DNA of 64,000 nt from an uncultured Pseudophaeobacter sp. (GCA_905479575.1 CAJQNB010000069.1:1-64000); one strand, 5' to 3'; shown: positions 25,725 through 34,887, counted from the first letter of the stretch. Translations and numbers: made by a program. The notes: generated by a model not told the origin, from the sequence alone.

Positions 25725-27656
25725 ATGACAGATCAGACGCCAGAACAGCCCTCAGACAGCTCCGCAGACCACAGCGCCGAACTGCCGGTTGCCGCAACCT
25801 CTGACGGGGAGGCGCCGCGCAGGGGCTATGCTGTGATTCAGGACTATCTCAAAACCCTGGATGCCTCTCCCGGGGTTTACCGGATGCTCGATTCTGAGAG
25901 CCGGGTGCTTTATGTGGGCAAGGCGCGCAATCTGCGGGCGCGGGTGTCGAACTATAGCCGCCCGGGCAACTCTGCCCGGATTGAGCGGATGATCGCGCTG
26001 ACCGCGCGGATGATGTTCCTCACCACCCGGACCGAGACCGAGGCGCTGCTGCTGGAGCAGAACCTGATCAAGCAGCTGAAGCCAAAATACAACGTGCTGC
26101 TGCGCGACGACAAAAGCTTTCCCAGTATTCTGGTGGCCAAGGATCATCCCTTTGCCCAGTTGAAAAAACATCGCGGTGCGCGCAAGCAAAAGGGCAGCTA
26201 TTTTGGCCCCTTCGCCGGGGCGGGGGCAGTCAACCGGACGCTCAATCAGCTGCAAAAGGCGTTTTTGCTGCGGGATTGTTCCAATGCGATGTTTGAGAGC
26301 CGCACGCGGCCCTGTTTGCAATATCAGATCAAGCGCTGTTCTGCCCCCTGTACCGGCGAGATCTCTGAGGAGGAATACGGCCTGGCGGTGCGCGATGCCG
26401 AACGCTTTTTGTCCGGGCGCTCCACCAAGATTCAGGAGGAACTGGCGGCGGAGATGATGAAGGCCTCCGAGGCGATGGAATTTGAACGCGCTGCCGCCCT
26501 GCGGGACCGTATCAAGGCGCTGACCCAGGTACAGTCCAGCCAGGGGATCAACCCGCGCGGGGTTGCCGAAGCCGATATCATCGGGCTGCATATGGAGGGC
26601 GGTCAGGCCTGTGTGCAGGTGTTCTTTATCCGCGCTAATCAGAACTGGGGCAATCAGGATTTCTACCCCCGTGTCGATGCGGATATGAGCCCCGCCGAGG
26701 TGATGGAGGCCTTCCTGGGCCAATTCTATGACAACAAGGAACCACCACGGCAGCTGATCCTGTCGGATGCGATCGAAAACACCGACCTGATGGAAGAGGC
26801 GCTCAGCGGCAAGGCAGAGCGCAAGGTCGAGATCCTGGTGCCCCTGCGCGGTGAAAAGACCGAGCTGGTGGCAGGCGCCGTGCGCAATGCCCGCGAAAGC
26901 CTGGCGCGGCGCATGGCCGAAAGCGCCACCCAGATCAAACTGTTGAAAGGTCTGGCAGAGGCCTTTGGCCTGAAGGCTCCGCCGCAGCGGATCGAGGTCT
27001 ATGACAACTCGCATATTCAAGGCACCAATGCGGTTGGCGGCATGATCGTGGCTGGCCCCGAGGGCTTTATGAAAAACGCCTATCGCAAGTTTAACATCAA
27101 AGGGGACGATCTGGTGCCCGGCGATGACTTTGGCATGATGAAAGAGGTGCTGAACCGGCGCTTTTCCCGCCTGAAGAAAGAAGACCCGGACCGCTCCAAG
27201 GGGCAGTGGCCTGACTTGCTGCTGATCGACGGTGGCGCCGGGCAGGTCTCGGCGGTGGCGGAAATCATGGCGGAACACGGCGTCGAGGATATTCCCATGG
27301 TGGGGGTCGCCAAGGGTGTGGATCGCGACCACGGTAAGGAAGAATTCCACCGGCTGGGTGAGAATGCCTTTGCCCTGCAGCGCAATGACCCGGTGCTGTA
27401 TTTTGTCCAGCGCATGCGCGACGAGGCGCACCGCTTTGCCATTGGCACCCACAGGGCCAAACGGGCCAAGGCGGTGGGGGCAACACCGTTGGATGATGTT
27501 CCAGGTGTTGGCGCCGGCCGCAAACGCGCCTTGCTCAGGCATTTTGGCAGCGCCAAAGCGGTGAGCCGCGCCGATTTGCTGGACCTGAAGGCGGTTGATG
27601 GCATTTCAAGCGCTCTGGCGGAAACGATCTACGATTTCTTTCATGAAAAAGGGTAG
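25725..27656 (+). CDS. uvrC: Excinuclease ABC subunit C
   Basis: UvrC makes the dual incisions in nucleotide excision repair with UvrAB. The 643-aa protein has an N-terminal GIY-YIG nuclease domain ([31 protein letters not shown]-type segment at about 45-80), Cys-containing [27 protein letters not shown], the UVR motif ([22 protein letters not shown]), the RNase H-like endonuclease domain ([29 protein letters not shown]) and C-terminal helix-hairpin-helix motifs ([15 protein letters not shown]). A 35-residue acidic N-terminal extension precedes the nuclease domain. Confidence 0.97.
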   Translation: MTDQTPEQPSDSSADHSAELPVAATSDGEAPRRGYAVIQDYLKTLDASPGVYRMLDSESRVLYVGKARNLRARVSNYSRPGNSARIERMIALTARMMFLTTRTETEALLLEQNLIKQLKPKYNVLLRDDKSFPSILVAKDHPFAQLKKHRGARKQKGSYFGPFAGAGAVNRTLNQLQKAFLLRDCSNAMFESRTRPCLQYQIKRCSAPCTGEISEEEYGLAVRDAERFLSGRSTKIQEELAAEMMKASEAMEFERAAALRDRIKALTQVQSSQGINPRGVAEADIIGLHMEGGQACVQVFFIRANQNWGNQDFYPRVDADMSPAEVMEAFLGQFYDNKEPPRQLILSDAIENTDLMEEALSGKAERKVEILVPLRGEKTELVAGAVRNARESLARRMAESATQIKLLKGLAEAFGLKAPPQRIEVYDNSHIQGTNAVGGMIVAGPEGFMKNAYRKFNIKGDDLVPGDDFGMMKEVLNRRFSRLKKEDPDRSKGQWPDLLLIDGGAGQVSAVAEIMAEHGVEDIPMVGVAKGVDRDHGKEEFHRLGENAFALQRNDPVLYFVQRMRDEAHRFAIGTHRAKRAKAVGATPLDDVPGVGAGRKRALLRHFGSAKAVSRADLLDLKAVDGISSALAETIYDFFHEKG

Positions 27657-28044
27657 GGGGCTACGGTGACTCCCCTTGGGGTGCGACTAATTGCTCTCGT
27701 TGGTCTGACTGCTTGCGCCCAGCCTGCAGATTGGCCTCAGAAAAGGGTGCGGTTCTTCGGCGCACCGGGTCGAACCGGAACTCAGCTGGTTGGGGGCATT
27801 GTTGCCATTTAACTTGATGGCAAAAGGCGTTCACAACTCAGGCGACAACCCTTTCTGTCGACTACCCATTCTGTCGACCAACCGGCGAGCCAATTCCCTC
27901 AGCCCCGCGCGCCTTTGTCCGCAGATTTTGGGGGATTGTTTTCGCCCTGGGCCATAGCAAGAAAATCACCTCTGCGTGCTTTCCCTTGGGGAAAGTGCCT
28001 TATGCGTCTTTTATGTTTGAAAGGCCCATTGTAGGGTCGCCTGC
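27657..28044. other. 388-base intergenic region between uvrC and pgsA
   Basis: It contains a short lipobox-bearing frame (27666-27812, listed separately), a direct repeat of TTCTGTCGAC at 27853-27862 and 27869-27878, and a hairpin CTTTCC-CTTGG-GGAAAG at 27979-27995 shortly before pgsA. No RNA gene is recognised. Confidence 0.6.
27666..27812 (+). pseudogene. Short lipoprotein-like frame, probable gene remnant
   Basis: From GTG 27666 the 48-residue frame reads MTPLGVRLIALVGLTACAQP then WPQKRVRFFGAPGRTGTQLVGG and stops. The first part is a lipoprotein signal with lipobox LTAC. The second looks like the first strand and dinucleotide loop of an NAD(P)-binding atypical SDR (NmrA-like GATGRTG motif). 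A Rossmann domain needs 150 or more further residues, which no downstream frame supplies, so this is more likely a decayed gene than a true 48-aa lipoprotein. No clear ribosome site. Confidence 0.4.
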
Positions 28045-28716
28045 ATGAAATGGACCCTGCCCAATATCCTGACTGTGGTGCGCCTGCTGGCAGCGCCGGG
28101 TCTCGCCGTTATGTTTCTCTATTTTGCCCGCCCCCTAGCGGATTGGTTTGCGCTGATTCTGTTTGTCGGAGCGGCTGTCACCGATTGGTTTGATGGCTAT
28201 CTGGCACGCGCCTGGCAGCAGGAAACCAAAATGGGGGCGATGCTGGATCCCATTGCGGACAAGGCCATGGTGGTTGTGGCGCTGATGATCCTGGTGGGCT
28301 ATGCGGATGAGCACTGGACCCCCTGGCTGGTACTGCCTGCCACGGTGATCCTGTTTCGCGAGGTTTTTGTCTCGGGCCTGCGTGAGTTTCTGGGCGACAC
28401 CGCTGGAACTTTGAAGGTGACACAGTTGGCCAAGTGGAAGACCACGGCTCAGATGGTGGCAATTGCCACGCTGTTTTCCCAAGGGGTTTTTGAGCACTAT
28501 CTGGTGATGTCCTCCTTTGGCATGGATGAGGCGCTGGTGGCTGAAATTCTGTCGGGGCAGGTCGAAGACCTGCATGGGCTGCGCTGGAAGCTGGACGGCA
28601 TGTTCTGGACCGGGCGTATCGGGCTGTGGCTGTTGTGGATTGCGGCGGCTCTGACCCTGATCACCGGGGCTGATTACATGCGCAAGGCGCTGCCGCATCT
28701 GAAGGAGAGCAACTGA
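28045..28716 (+). CDS. pgsA: CDP-diacylglycerol-glycerol-3-phosphate 3-phosphatidyltransferase
   Basis: PgsA makes phosphatidylglycerophosphate, the committed step to phosphatidylglycerol. This 223-aa inner-membrane enzyme carries the full CDP-alcohol phosphatidyltransferase motif DG(x)2AR(x)8G(x)3D(x)3D as DGYLAR...G...DPIAD at about residues 50-72. Four or more hydrophobic segments follow. MKWTLPNILTVVRLLAAPGL is the usual N-terminus. The stop codon overlaps the moaD start by one base (TGATG), so lipid and molybdopterin genes share an operon here, an arrangement common in related bacteria. Confidence 0.95.
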   Translation: MKWTLPNILTVVRLLAAPGLAVMFLYFARPLADWFALILFVGAAVTDWFDGYLARAWQQETKMGAMLDPIADKAMVVVALMILVGYADEHWTPWLVLPATVILFREVFVSGLREFLGDTAGTLKVTQLAKWKTTAQMVAIATLFSQGVFEHYLVMSSFGMDEALVAEILSGQVEDLHGLRWKLDGMFWTGRIGLWLLWIAAALTLITGADYMRKALPHLKESN

Positions 28717-28961
28717 TGGATGTCGTCTATTTTGCCTGGGTGCGTGAACGTATCGGAGTGCCCCGCGAGCGGGTTGAAACCAGCGCCGCCACGGTAGCGG
28801 ACCTGGTGGCAGAACTGTCAGCGCGCGAAGAACGCTACAGCGCGGCCTTTGCCGATCTTTCCGCCCTGCGGGTTGCCTTGGATCAGGAGCTTTCAGATTT
28901 TGCGGCCCCTCTTGAAGGGGTGCGCGAAGTGGCCTTCTTTCCGCCGATGACCGGGGGCTAG
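28716..28961 (+). CDS. moaD: Molybdopterin synthase small subunit MoaD
   Basis: This 81-aa ubiquitin-fold protein carries the C-terminal thiocarboxylate that supplies sulfur to precursor Z. It ends in the obligatory Gly-Gly (FFPPMTGG), needed for adenylation by MoeB and thiocarboxylation. Typical segments are the N-terminal VVYFAWVRERIG and VALDQELSDFAAPL. It overlaps pgsA and is followed by moaE after 4 bases. Confidence 0.95.
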   Translation: MDVVYFAWVRERIGVPRERVETSAATVADLVAELSAREERYSAAFADLSALRVALDQELSDFAAPLEGVREVAFFPPMTGG

Positions 28962-28965
28962 GGGC

Positions 28966-29412
28966 ATGCAGGTGCGGGTGCAGCAAGAGCATTTTGAGCT
29001 CGGGGCGCAAAGCGATGGCTTTGCCGCCGGGGTTGGTGGTGCCGGCGCGATTGTCACCTTTACCGGTGTGGTGCGCGATGCGGATGCCGGGGATCTGGTG
29101 GCGATGGAGATTGAGCACTACCCGGCGATGACCCAAAAGGCGCTGGAGGCGATAGCCGCTGAGGCCAAGACCCGCTGGTCGCTGGCGGATGTGCTGGTGA
29201 TACACCGCTACGGCCGCCTGGTGCCGGGCGAGCGGATCATGATGGTGGCCACAGCCGCGCGCCATCGCAAACATGCTTTTGAGGCGGCTGAATTCCTGAT
29301 GGATTATCTGAAGTCGCGGGCGCCCTTCTGGAAGAAGGAGATCCTGGCGGATGGCCAGGCGGATTGGGTGGCTGCCAAGGCAGATGACGAGGCGGCGCTG
29401 GAGCGCTGGTAG
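28966..29412 (+). CDS. moaE: Molybdopterin synthase large subunit MoaE
   Basis: This 148-aa catalytic subunit converts cyclic pyranopterin monophosphate to molybdopterin with sulfur from MoaD. The sequence contains GAIVTFTGVVRDADAGD, LEIEHYP-like MEIEHYPAMTQK, VIHRYGRLVPGE and the active-site lysines in LKSRAPFWKKE. With moaD it forms the heterotetrameric synthase. A hairpin without a T-run follows the stop (29459-29485). Confidence 0.96.
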   Translation: MQVRVQQEHFELGAQSDGFAAGVGGAGAIVTFTGVVRDADAGDLVAMEIEHYPAMTQKALEAIAAEAKTRWSLADVLVIHRYGRLVPGERIMMVATAARHRKHAFEAAEFLMDYLKSRAPFWKKEILADGQADWVAAKADDEAALERW

Positions 29413-29458
29413 TTGAGCGGCGCAGCCGGTGTGGTAAAACAACAAGACGTCAGGTCCA

Positions 29459-29485
29459 GCAACAGGGGGGGCTCCCGCCTGTTGC
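29459..29485 (+). terminator. Stem-loop after moaE
   Basis: GCAACAGG (29459-29466) and CCTGTTGC (29478-29485) pair perfectly, with an inner GGG/CCC extension. It lies 47 bases past the moaE stop. No T-run follows, so intrinsic termination is uncertain. Confidence 0.45.
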
Positions 29486-29673
29486 GGCACATTCAAAGAA
29501 TGTACCTGCTCAGTTGGGCCCGGCACCGCGCTGCGCGCGGTGCGGTGGCGTATTGTCGGCAACGGTACCTGTGGTGGCAGCCCTGTTCTAGTGGCCCTGT
29601 ATTCAGCCGTGTCCAGGCGGTGGAACTGGCCTGCCGGTGAGATCAGCCCTGTTTGGTTGGAGAAGCGGGGAAA

Positions 29674-29717
29674 CGGGTCTGCGGGTTGAGCGGGTCTGCG
29701 GGCTGAGCGGGGCTGCG
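29674..29717. repeat. 17-bp tandem repeat (2.6 units)
   Basis: Two 17-base units differing at one position (CGGGTCTGCGGGTTGAG, CGGGTCTGCGGGCTGAG) are followed by a partial CGGGGCTGCG. Probably a slippage-prone minisatellite in non-coding DNA. Confidence 0.7.
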
Positions 29718-29996
29718 TGGCGCTGGGCTAGCAGGTGCACGGTGGCGCGCCTCGCGGCAGCGAGGCGCAGGGCCCAAGGCCTTTCAGCGTGGCTATGCCA
29801 CTCTGAGGGCGCGGGAGCCCCCCTTCTTTGAGGCGCCGTCCATTGAACCTGTCCAGCTTTGGGATCCCGTCCTATTGCGCGGCTTTTTTTCGAGGGAGCA
29901 CGATCGCCAGGGATGTGATTTTGGCAGATCTGACATCCATATGACGGCCCGCCCTCGCCAGCCTTGGGGCGCGCGGGCGGGCGGGGGGGAGGCCGC

Positions 29997-30314
29997 TTAG
30001 TCCTGTTGCAGGTAGCTGCGCAGCTCTTCTGCCTCGCGGCGGGCATCGCGCAACCCGTCCATGGCGGCGCTGAGTTCTGCTTCTGTCTGGGTCAGTTGAT
30101 TGCTCAGCTCTGCCTCGCGTTGCTGCAGATAGGTGATGGCCTGATCGCGGGTTTCTTCGGCTTCGTGCAGTTCCTGGCTCATCCGGTCCAGATCGGCAAC
30201 GTCGCTTTGGCGCACACGGGTAAACCGGTGCACCAGCCAGTTGGCAAACCAGCCCATGGCGAAGGCCACAAACAGGATGATGGCGGTGGTGAGGATGAAC
30301 TCTGCTCTGTTCAT
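29997..30314 (-). CDS. Membrane-anchored coiled-coil protein of unknown function
   Basis: This 105-aa protein has one N-terminal membrane helix at about residues 6-28 (FILTTAIILFVAFAMGWFANWLV), a short basic stretch, and then a continuous acidic coiled coil from about 38 to 100 (LDRMSQELHEAEETRDQAITYLQQ...). It should face the cytoplasm or periplasm as a small rod. The start overlaps the stop of the OmpA-domain gene upstream (ATGA), so the two are translationally coupled and may work together at the envelope. Confidence 0.85.
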   Translation of the reverse strand: MNRAEFILTTAIILFVAFAMGWFANWLVHRFTRVRQSDVADLDRMSQELHEAEETRDQAITYLQQREAELSNQLTQTEAELSAAMDGLRDARREAEELRSYLQQD

Positions 30315-32233
30315 TGTCCTGTGTTCTCCTGTTCGTTGCTATCCGGGGCTGTCGCGCCCGCAGCGGCGTCCTGCCCTGTTTCGGCGGCCTCTTCGAGGGT
30401 GGTTTCTCCCTCCGAGGTGGTTTCGGGGAGGATCAGGCGGAATTCGATCCTGCGGTTGGCTTCCCGCCCTTCCTCGCTGTCATTGGTGGCGATCGGCTGG
30501 CTTTCGCCATAGCCGGTGGCAATAAAGGCCGAGGTGCGGATGCGGCGGGCGCGCAGTTCATTCAGGATCGACTGCGCCCGCGCCTGGCTTAGCGTCTGGT
30601 TCATGCCCTCGCGACCCTGACTGTCGGTATGGCCTTGTATTTCCAACCGGATTGGCCCGCATTTTTCCAAAATGGTGGCAATGTGATCCAGCACCACGCT
30701 GCTGCCCGCTGCCACTGTTGCCGAGCCGGGCTCAAAACCGATCTTGCCGCTGCTGGCCTGCGCTCCGGTCAGCTGTGCAGCACAGAGCTCTGCGCTCAGC
30801 GGCTGGTCTTTGGGGGCTGGCGGTTCCTCATAGGTCACCGCCAGCTCGTAGCTTTCTGCCTCACCAAGCTTGGCGGCGAGGAAGCCCGAAACCTCGGCCA
30901 AGGTGTCTTCCTGATGGCTCATGCCGCGCAGTTGCAGGTTGTCCGGTGTCACGGTGACGGACCCGCGGGCCAGATGCGACAGGGCTTCCAAACCGGCCAA
31001 AACCCGCACTGGCCAGTCGGCGGGCAGATCGGCAACCACACGGGTGGCTGTATGAACCTGATCCGAGCCAAACCGCGCCTTGGCGTAGCTGCTGGCGATA
31101 TCGCGCGAAATGGCATCGTTGATACGGCCACGCAACTGCACCTGCCCCTCAGGGCTGAGTGTCGCTGTGAACTCCGGGGGGCCGGCGGTGCCATCGCTGT
31201 CGGGCACCGGCAGGACCGCATGCAGAGAGAAGACCTCTGGCAGGGCGTTTTCCAGCTCTCCTACGACCTTGTCAAACCGATCAGGGGCGGTGCCTTCGGC
31301 GGCAACCAGGGTGATATCGGCATTGGCGATGGTGACGGTGCCCTGACCCAAGGCGGCAAGGCTGGAAATGCTCAGGGCGCTGGCCCGGGACCAGTTCGGC
31401 GACGGCACCCCCATGCCAATGACGCAATCTACCTGGCCCTCAAGCCCGGCGGCACGGGCGGCGCTGAGGATCGCCGCACGGCTTTCGGCGCTTTCGGCAG
31501 AGCAGGCATCAAAACGTGCACCACCTTCGCCAATCAGGAAGCGCAGGGTAAAGGGGCTGATCACCGGGCGGGCGGCGGTGATATCGAGCACCAGATGAAG
31601 TTCGGGCGGCGCCATGCGGGTCAGTTGGGTCTGCAGTTTGTCTTTTGCGGCATCCGATTTTGCCATGGTGGTGATCTTGATGGTTTCTGCATCCACCGAG
31701 ATCTTGGCGCGTGGCAACAGCTCCAGCGCCGAAATGGCATAGCGCAGGGCCTCCGACCAGCCGTCTGGCGCCGGATACCGCGCGGTCTCCAGAAGGTCGG
31801 CGACCTGTCCTGCCTCTTTCATGTTGTTCAGCTGGTTCACCAGCCCCGCGCGTGAGGTCGTGGTCGGGATCAGGCCAATGATAGATATGCCACTGTGATT
31901 GCGCAGAATTTCCGCCGAAAACCGGGGCGCTGCGATGCCCTTGGAGGGGGGGACGGACATTTCATCAATCACCCGCGAGGCATCCACCACCCCGCCGGCC
32001 AGCGACAGCGCGGCAAAGCGGGTGGCCTCATCCGGGGCAACCCCCTGCAGGGTTACGCGCAGCCCGTCAGAGATCACTTCGGCCCAGCCCATGCCGCCTT
32101 CGTCCAGGGCACGGCGCAGGGCGGTTTCGCTGTTTTGCTCCACCGCGGTCACTGCAAAACTGGCCGCAACCAGGCTGATGCCGGCAGCCGCTGCAAAGGT
32201 CAGGGTGGGGGTCAAAAGCGAAGACAGGCGCAT
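30311..32233 (-). CDS. OmpA family protein with BON-like repeats
   Basis: This 640-aa exported protein has an N-terminal hydrophobic signal or anchor (LLTPTLTFAAAAGISLVAASFAVTAV), several repeated alpha/beta segments resembling BON domains (for example ALRRALDEGGMGWAEVISDGLRVTLQG; QVQLRGRINDAISRDIASSYA), and a C-terminal OmpA peptidoglycan-binding domain at about 520-610 (IRLEIQGHTDSQGREGMNQTLSQARAQSI; ATGYGESQPIATN; NRRIEFRL). A Glu/Thr-rich tail follows. It probably links peptidoglycan to the membrane. The start is ATG 32233; the frame extends upstream without homology. Confidence 0.9.
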   Translation of the reverse strand: MRLSSLLTPTLTFAAAAGISLVAASFAVTAVEQNSETALRRALDEGGMGWAEVISDGLRVTLQGVAPDEATRFAALSLAGGVVDASRVIDEMSVPPSKGIAAPRFSAEILRNHSGISIIGLIPTTTSRAGLVNQLNNMKEAGQVADLLETARYPAPDGWSEALRYAISALELLPRAKISVDAETIKITTMAKSDAAKDKLQTQLTRMAPPELHLVLDITAARPVISPFTLRFLIGEGGARFDACSAESAESRAAILSAARAAGLEGQVDCVIGMGVPSPNWSRASALSISSLAALGQGTVTIANADITLVAAEGTAPDRFDKVVGELENALPEVFSLHAVLPVPDSDGTAGPPEFTATLSPEGQVQLRGRINDAISRDIASSYAKARFGSDQVHTATRVVADLPADWPVRVLAGLEALSHLARGSVTVTPDNLQLRGMSHQEDTLAEVSGFLAAKLGEAESYELAVTYEEPPAPKDQPLSAELCAAQLTGAQASSGKIGFEPGSATVAAGSSVVLDHIATILEKCGPIRLEIQGHTDSQGREGMNQTLSQARAQSILNELRARRIRTSAFIATGYGESQPIATNDSEEGREANRRIEFRLILPETTSEGETTLEEAAETGQDAAAGATAPDSNEQENTGQ

Positions 32234-32293
32234 AAAACGGCTATTCCTTGGAAAAACTGCGTCTTGTGTATAGCCCCGCGCCGGGCGTTTCAA

Positions 32294-33256
32294 TCAGAGG
32301 AAGGCTGCCAGAACAAAGAATATAAGCGGAATCAAGCCGGTATCTCGGTTCAGCCGAAACAGCTGCAATAGGCGCTGATTGTTCTCGGCGTCAAAGATCC
32401 GCAATTGCCAGGTCATATGCCAGCCCATGGCCCAGGGGCCGAGCAAGGCAAGCCCCAAAGCCCAGAAATTGTCATCAAGGTCCAGGCTCAGAATAATGGC
32501 AAAGGCCATCAGGCTGACAGTGCCAACGATAAAGCGACGCAGCCAGGTGGGGGTATTGGTGCCAAACAACCGGGCGGTGGATTTCACCCCGATCAGCGCA
32601 TCATCTTCGGTATCTTGATGGGCATAGATGGTATCATAAAACAGCGTCCAGCTGATGCCGGCAAAATACAGGAACACCGCAGGCCAGTGCAGGGCGCCGG
32701 TATGTGCGGTCCAGGCCCACAGGGCGCCCCAGTTGAAGGCCAGCCCTAAAAACACCTGCGGCCACCAGGTAAACCGCTTGGCAAAGGGATAGATCGCCAC
32801 CGGCAGCAGCGCCAGAATCCCCATTGAGATCGCCATCGGGTTAAAGGTCAGCAGGATGCCAAAGGCGATCAGCGCCTGCGCCACCATCCAAAGGACCGCG
32901 CCCCTGACCGTCACCTGTCCCGAAGGGATCGGCCGCGATCGGGTACGTTCAACCGCGCCGTCAATATCGCGATCCGCAATGTCGTTCCAGGTGCAGCCGG
33001 CGCCGCGCATCAGCCAGGCGCCCAGGGCGCAGGCTATGGCGATCCAGGCATCTTCCCAGCGCGGGCTGCCATCCCACAGGATCGCCAGGGCCAGCCCCCA
33101 CCAGCAGGGGATCAACAAGAGCCAGGTGCCAATGGGGCGGTCGGCACGGCTGAGCCGCAGATAGGGGCGGCTCCAGGCTGGTGCATATTGATCAACCCAG
33201 TTGTCTTTGACCGCATCTGCGACCTGGCCATCTGGTTTTGGCGCGTCACCTTGCAT
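32294..33256 (-). CDS. ubiA: 4-hydroxybenzoate octaprenyltransferase
   Basis: UbiA attaches the polyprenyl tail to 4-hydroxybenzoate in ubiquinone synthesis. The 320-aa integral membrane protein has the first Asp-rich motif NDIADRDIDGAVERTRSRP (about 114-132) and the second YDTIYAHQDTEDDALIGVKS, both needed for Mg2+-diphosphate binding. Eight to nine hydrophobic helices are seen. The ATG at 33256 is preferred to a longer frame that runs into rsmE. It is divergent from rsmE with 12 bases between the start codons, so the promoters must overlap the coding starts. Confidence 0.95.
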   Translation of the reverse strand: MQGDAPKPDGQVADAVKDNWVDQYAPAWSRPYLRLSRADRPIGTWLLLIPCWWGLALAILWDGSPRWEDAWIAIACALGAWLMRGAGCTWNDIADRDIDGAVERTRSRPIPSGQVTVRGAVLWMVAQALIAFGILLTFNPMAISMGILALLPVAIYPFAKRFTWWPQVFLGLAFNWGALWAWTAHTGALHWPAVFLYFAGISWTLFYDTIYAHQDTEDDALIGVKSTARLFGTNTPTWLRRFIVGTVSLMAFAIILSLDLDDNFWALGLALLGPWAMGWHMTWQLRIFDAENNQRLLQLFRLNRDTGLIPLIFFVLAAFL

Positions 33257-33268
33257 ATGTAGGGCCTC

Positions 33269-33994
33269 ATGAGTGCAAAAATCAGACTGTATGTAGAGCA
33301 CCCCTTGGGTGCAGGGCAATCCATTCCTCTGACCAAGGAGCAGGCGCATTACCTATTTGGGGTGATGCGGCAGCGTTTGGGCGGCGCTGTGGCGCTGTTC
33401 AACGGTGTCGATGGCGAATGGCAGGCCGAAGTGACCGAGGCAGGCAAACGCGGCGGCACCTTGACCTGTCGCGTGCAAAGCAAGCCGTTGCAGATGCCGC
33501 CGGATCTGTGGCTGATCTTTGCCCCGATCAAAAAGGCGCGCACCGACTTTATCGTCGAAAAGGCCGCCGAGATGGGTGCCGCCCGCATTCTGCCAGTGGG
33601 AACGGAATACACCAATTCCGAACGCATCCGGCAGGACCGGCTGCAGGCCCATGCCGTTGAGGCGGCCGAGCAATGCGGCGGCACCTATGTGCCGCAGGTT
33701 GCGGATCTGCAAAAACTGTCGCAGTTGCTGGATCATTGGCCAGCCGAGCGTCAGCTGATGTTCTGCGACGAGGCCGAGGTGGGCAATGCGCTGCAATTGG
33801 CGGCGCAGGACCACAAAGACGCGCCCTGGGCCATTCTCATCGGCCCTGAAGGTGGCTTCTCCGAAAAAGAACGCAAGCGATTGCACGCGATGGCGCAGTC
33901 CCATGTGGTCAGCCTGGGCCCCCGTATTTTGCGCGCAGATACCGCTGCCGTTGCCGCGATGACCCTGTGGCAGCAAGCCCTGGGGGATTGGTAA
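33269..33994 (+). CDS. rsmE: 16S rRNA (uracil(1498)-N(3))-methyltransferase
   Basis: RsmE methylates U1498 of 16S rRNA. The 241-aa SPOUT-class protein has an N-terminal PUA-like domain (HYLFGVMRQRLGGAVALFNG) and the knotted SAM-binding C-terminal domain with APIKKARTDFIVEKAAEMG, ILPVGTEYTNSERIR, AVEAAEQCGGTYVP, LIGPEGGFSEKE and LGPRILRADTAAVAAMTLW. It is divergent from ubiA and followed after two bases by a GNAT gene. Confidence 0.96.
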   Translation: MSAKIRLYVEHPLGAGQSIPLTKEQAHYLFGVMRQRLGGAVALFNGVDGEWQAEVTEAGKRGGTLTCRVQSKPLQMPPDLWLIFAPIKKARTDFIVEKAAEMGAARILPVGTEYTNSERIRQDRLQAHAVEAAEQCGGTYVPQVADLQKLSQLLDHWPAERQLMFCDEAEVGNALQLAAQDHKDAPWAILIGPEGGFSEKERKRLHAMAQSHVVSLGPRILRADTAAVAAMTLWQQALGDW

Positions 33995-33996
33995 CT

Positions 33997-34887
33997 ATGC
34001 GCCGCGCCACCCAGGCTGATCTTGCCGCTGTGCAGGATTTTCTGGCGCCTCGGGTGGCGACCTCGATGTTTCTGTCCGGCAATCTGCGCGATCAGGGGCT
34101 GACGCAGACCGATGCGGGGGACACTGGTCCTGATGCTGGCGCGGATCACCGCAAATCCATGACGCTTTGGCTCAGCGAAGGGGCGGGTCAGATCACCGGG
34201 GTGATCGGCTATGCCGCAGCGGGTTATGTGGTGTTTGAGGCCCCGGCGCTGACAGCGGCAGACTATCCGGCGATCCGGGCGGCCCTGTTTGGGCGCGCGT
34301 TGTTGGGGCTCAACGGTGCGGTGGATCAGGTGGCTCATTTGGTTGCGGCTTTGGATCTGCCCTGCCACCGCGCCGCAATGGATGAGGTGGAGCCACATTA
34401 TCATCTGGCCCTTTGCGATCTGACGATTCCAACCGGCGCGGGTCAACTGCGCCCGGCAGTGACACAGGATCTGCCGCTGTTGACCCAGTGGCGCATGGCC
34501 TCTGAGGTGGAAATTCTGGGCGCGCGCGATAGCGTCGAGAACCGGGATCGGGCGCGGGCCAGCCTGGAAGAGCTGCTTGCGGCGGATCGGCTGCGGCTGC
34601 TGGAACAAGATGGCGTGGTGGCGGCGATGACCAATTTCAACGCCGCCCTGCCCGCCATCGTGCAGGTGGGTGGGGTCTATACGCCGCCGGATTTGCGCGG
34701 GATGGGATATGCCCGCCGCGCCGTCGCGCTGCATCTGGCCGAGGCGCAGGCGCAGGGGGCGACAGAGGCCATCCTGTTTGCCGCCAATGCCGCCGCCGCC
34801 CGCGCCTATGAGGCCATAGGTTTTGCCCAGATCGGCAGCTACCGGATTGTAAATTTTGATCCAGGTATCACATTGGGTGAAACCTGA
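33997..34887 (+). CDS. GNAT family N-acetyltransferase (two-domain)
   Basis: This 296-aa protein has a C-terminal GNAT domain with VQVGGVYTPPDLRGMGYARRAVALHLAEAQ (acetyl-CoA loop RGMGYA) and AANAAAARAYEAIGFAQIGSY. The N-terminal 150 residues form a second, degenerate GNAT-like half. Length and layout fit the proteins annotated simply as GNAT acetyltransferases. The start ATG 33997 comes two bases after the rsmE stop, so cotranscription is likely. Substrate unknown. Confidence 0.85.
   Translation: MRRATQADLAAVQDFLAPRVATSMFLSGNLRDQGLTQTDAGDTGPDAGADHRKSMTLWLSEGAGQITGVIGYAAAGYVVFEAPALTAADYPAIRAALFGRALLGLNGAVDQVAHLVAALDLPCHRAAMDEVEPHYHLALCDLTIPTGAGQLRPAVTQDLPLLTQWRMASEVEILGARDSVENRDRARASLEELLAADRLRLLEQDGVVAAMTNFNAALPAIVQVGGVYTPPDLRGMGYARRAVALHLAEAQAQGATEAILFAANAAAARAYEAIGFAQIGSYRIVNFDPGITLGET

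Larger units (their letters stand above)
29413..29996. other. 584-base non-coding region rich in hairpins and a short tandem repeat
   Basis: No supported gene. It holds three strong stem-loops: GCAACAGG/CCTGTTGC (29459-29485), CACCGCGC/GCGCGGTG (29524-29542) and GCGCCTCGC/GCGAGGCGC (29747-29768). It also holds a 17-base tandem repeat, CGGGTCTGCGGGTTGAG (29674-29690) and CGGGTCTGCGGGCTGAG (29691-29707), with a partial third unit. It separates moaE from the convergently read membrane protein gene. It could hide a small RNA. Confidence 0.55.

Noticed and set aside
25752-27542. A 596-codon open frame antisense to uvrC
   Set aside because: It lies wholly opposite a well-supported uvrC, has no recognisable domain, and is His/Gln/Gly-rich in the way GC-rich antisense frames are.
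28135-29562. A 475-codon minus-strand frame across pgsA, moaD and moaE
   Set aside because: It spans three certain genes in antisense and shows no family similarity.
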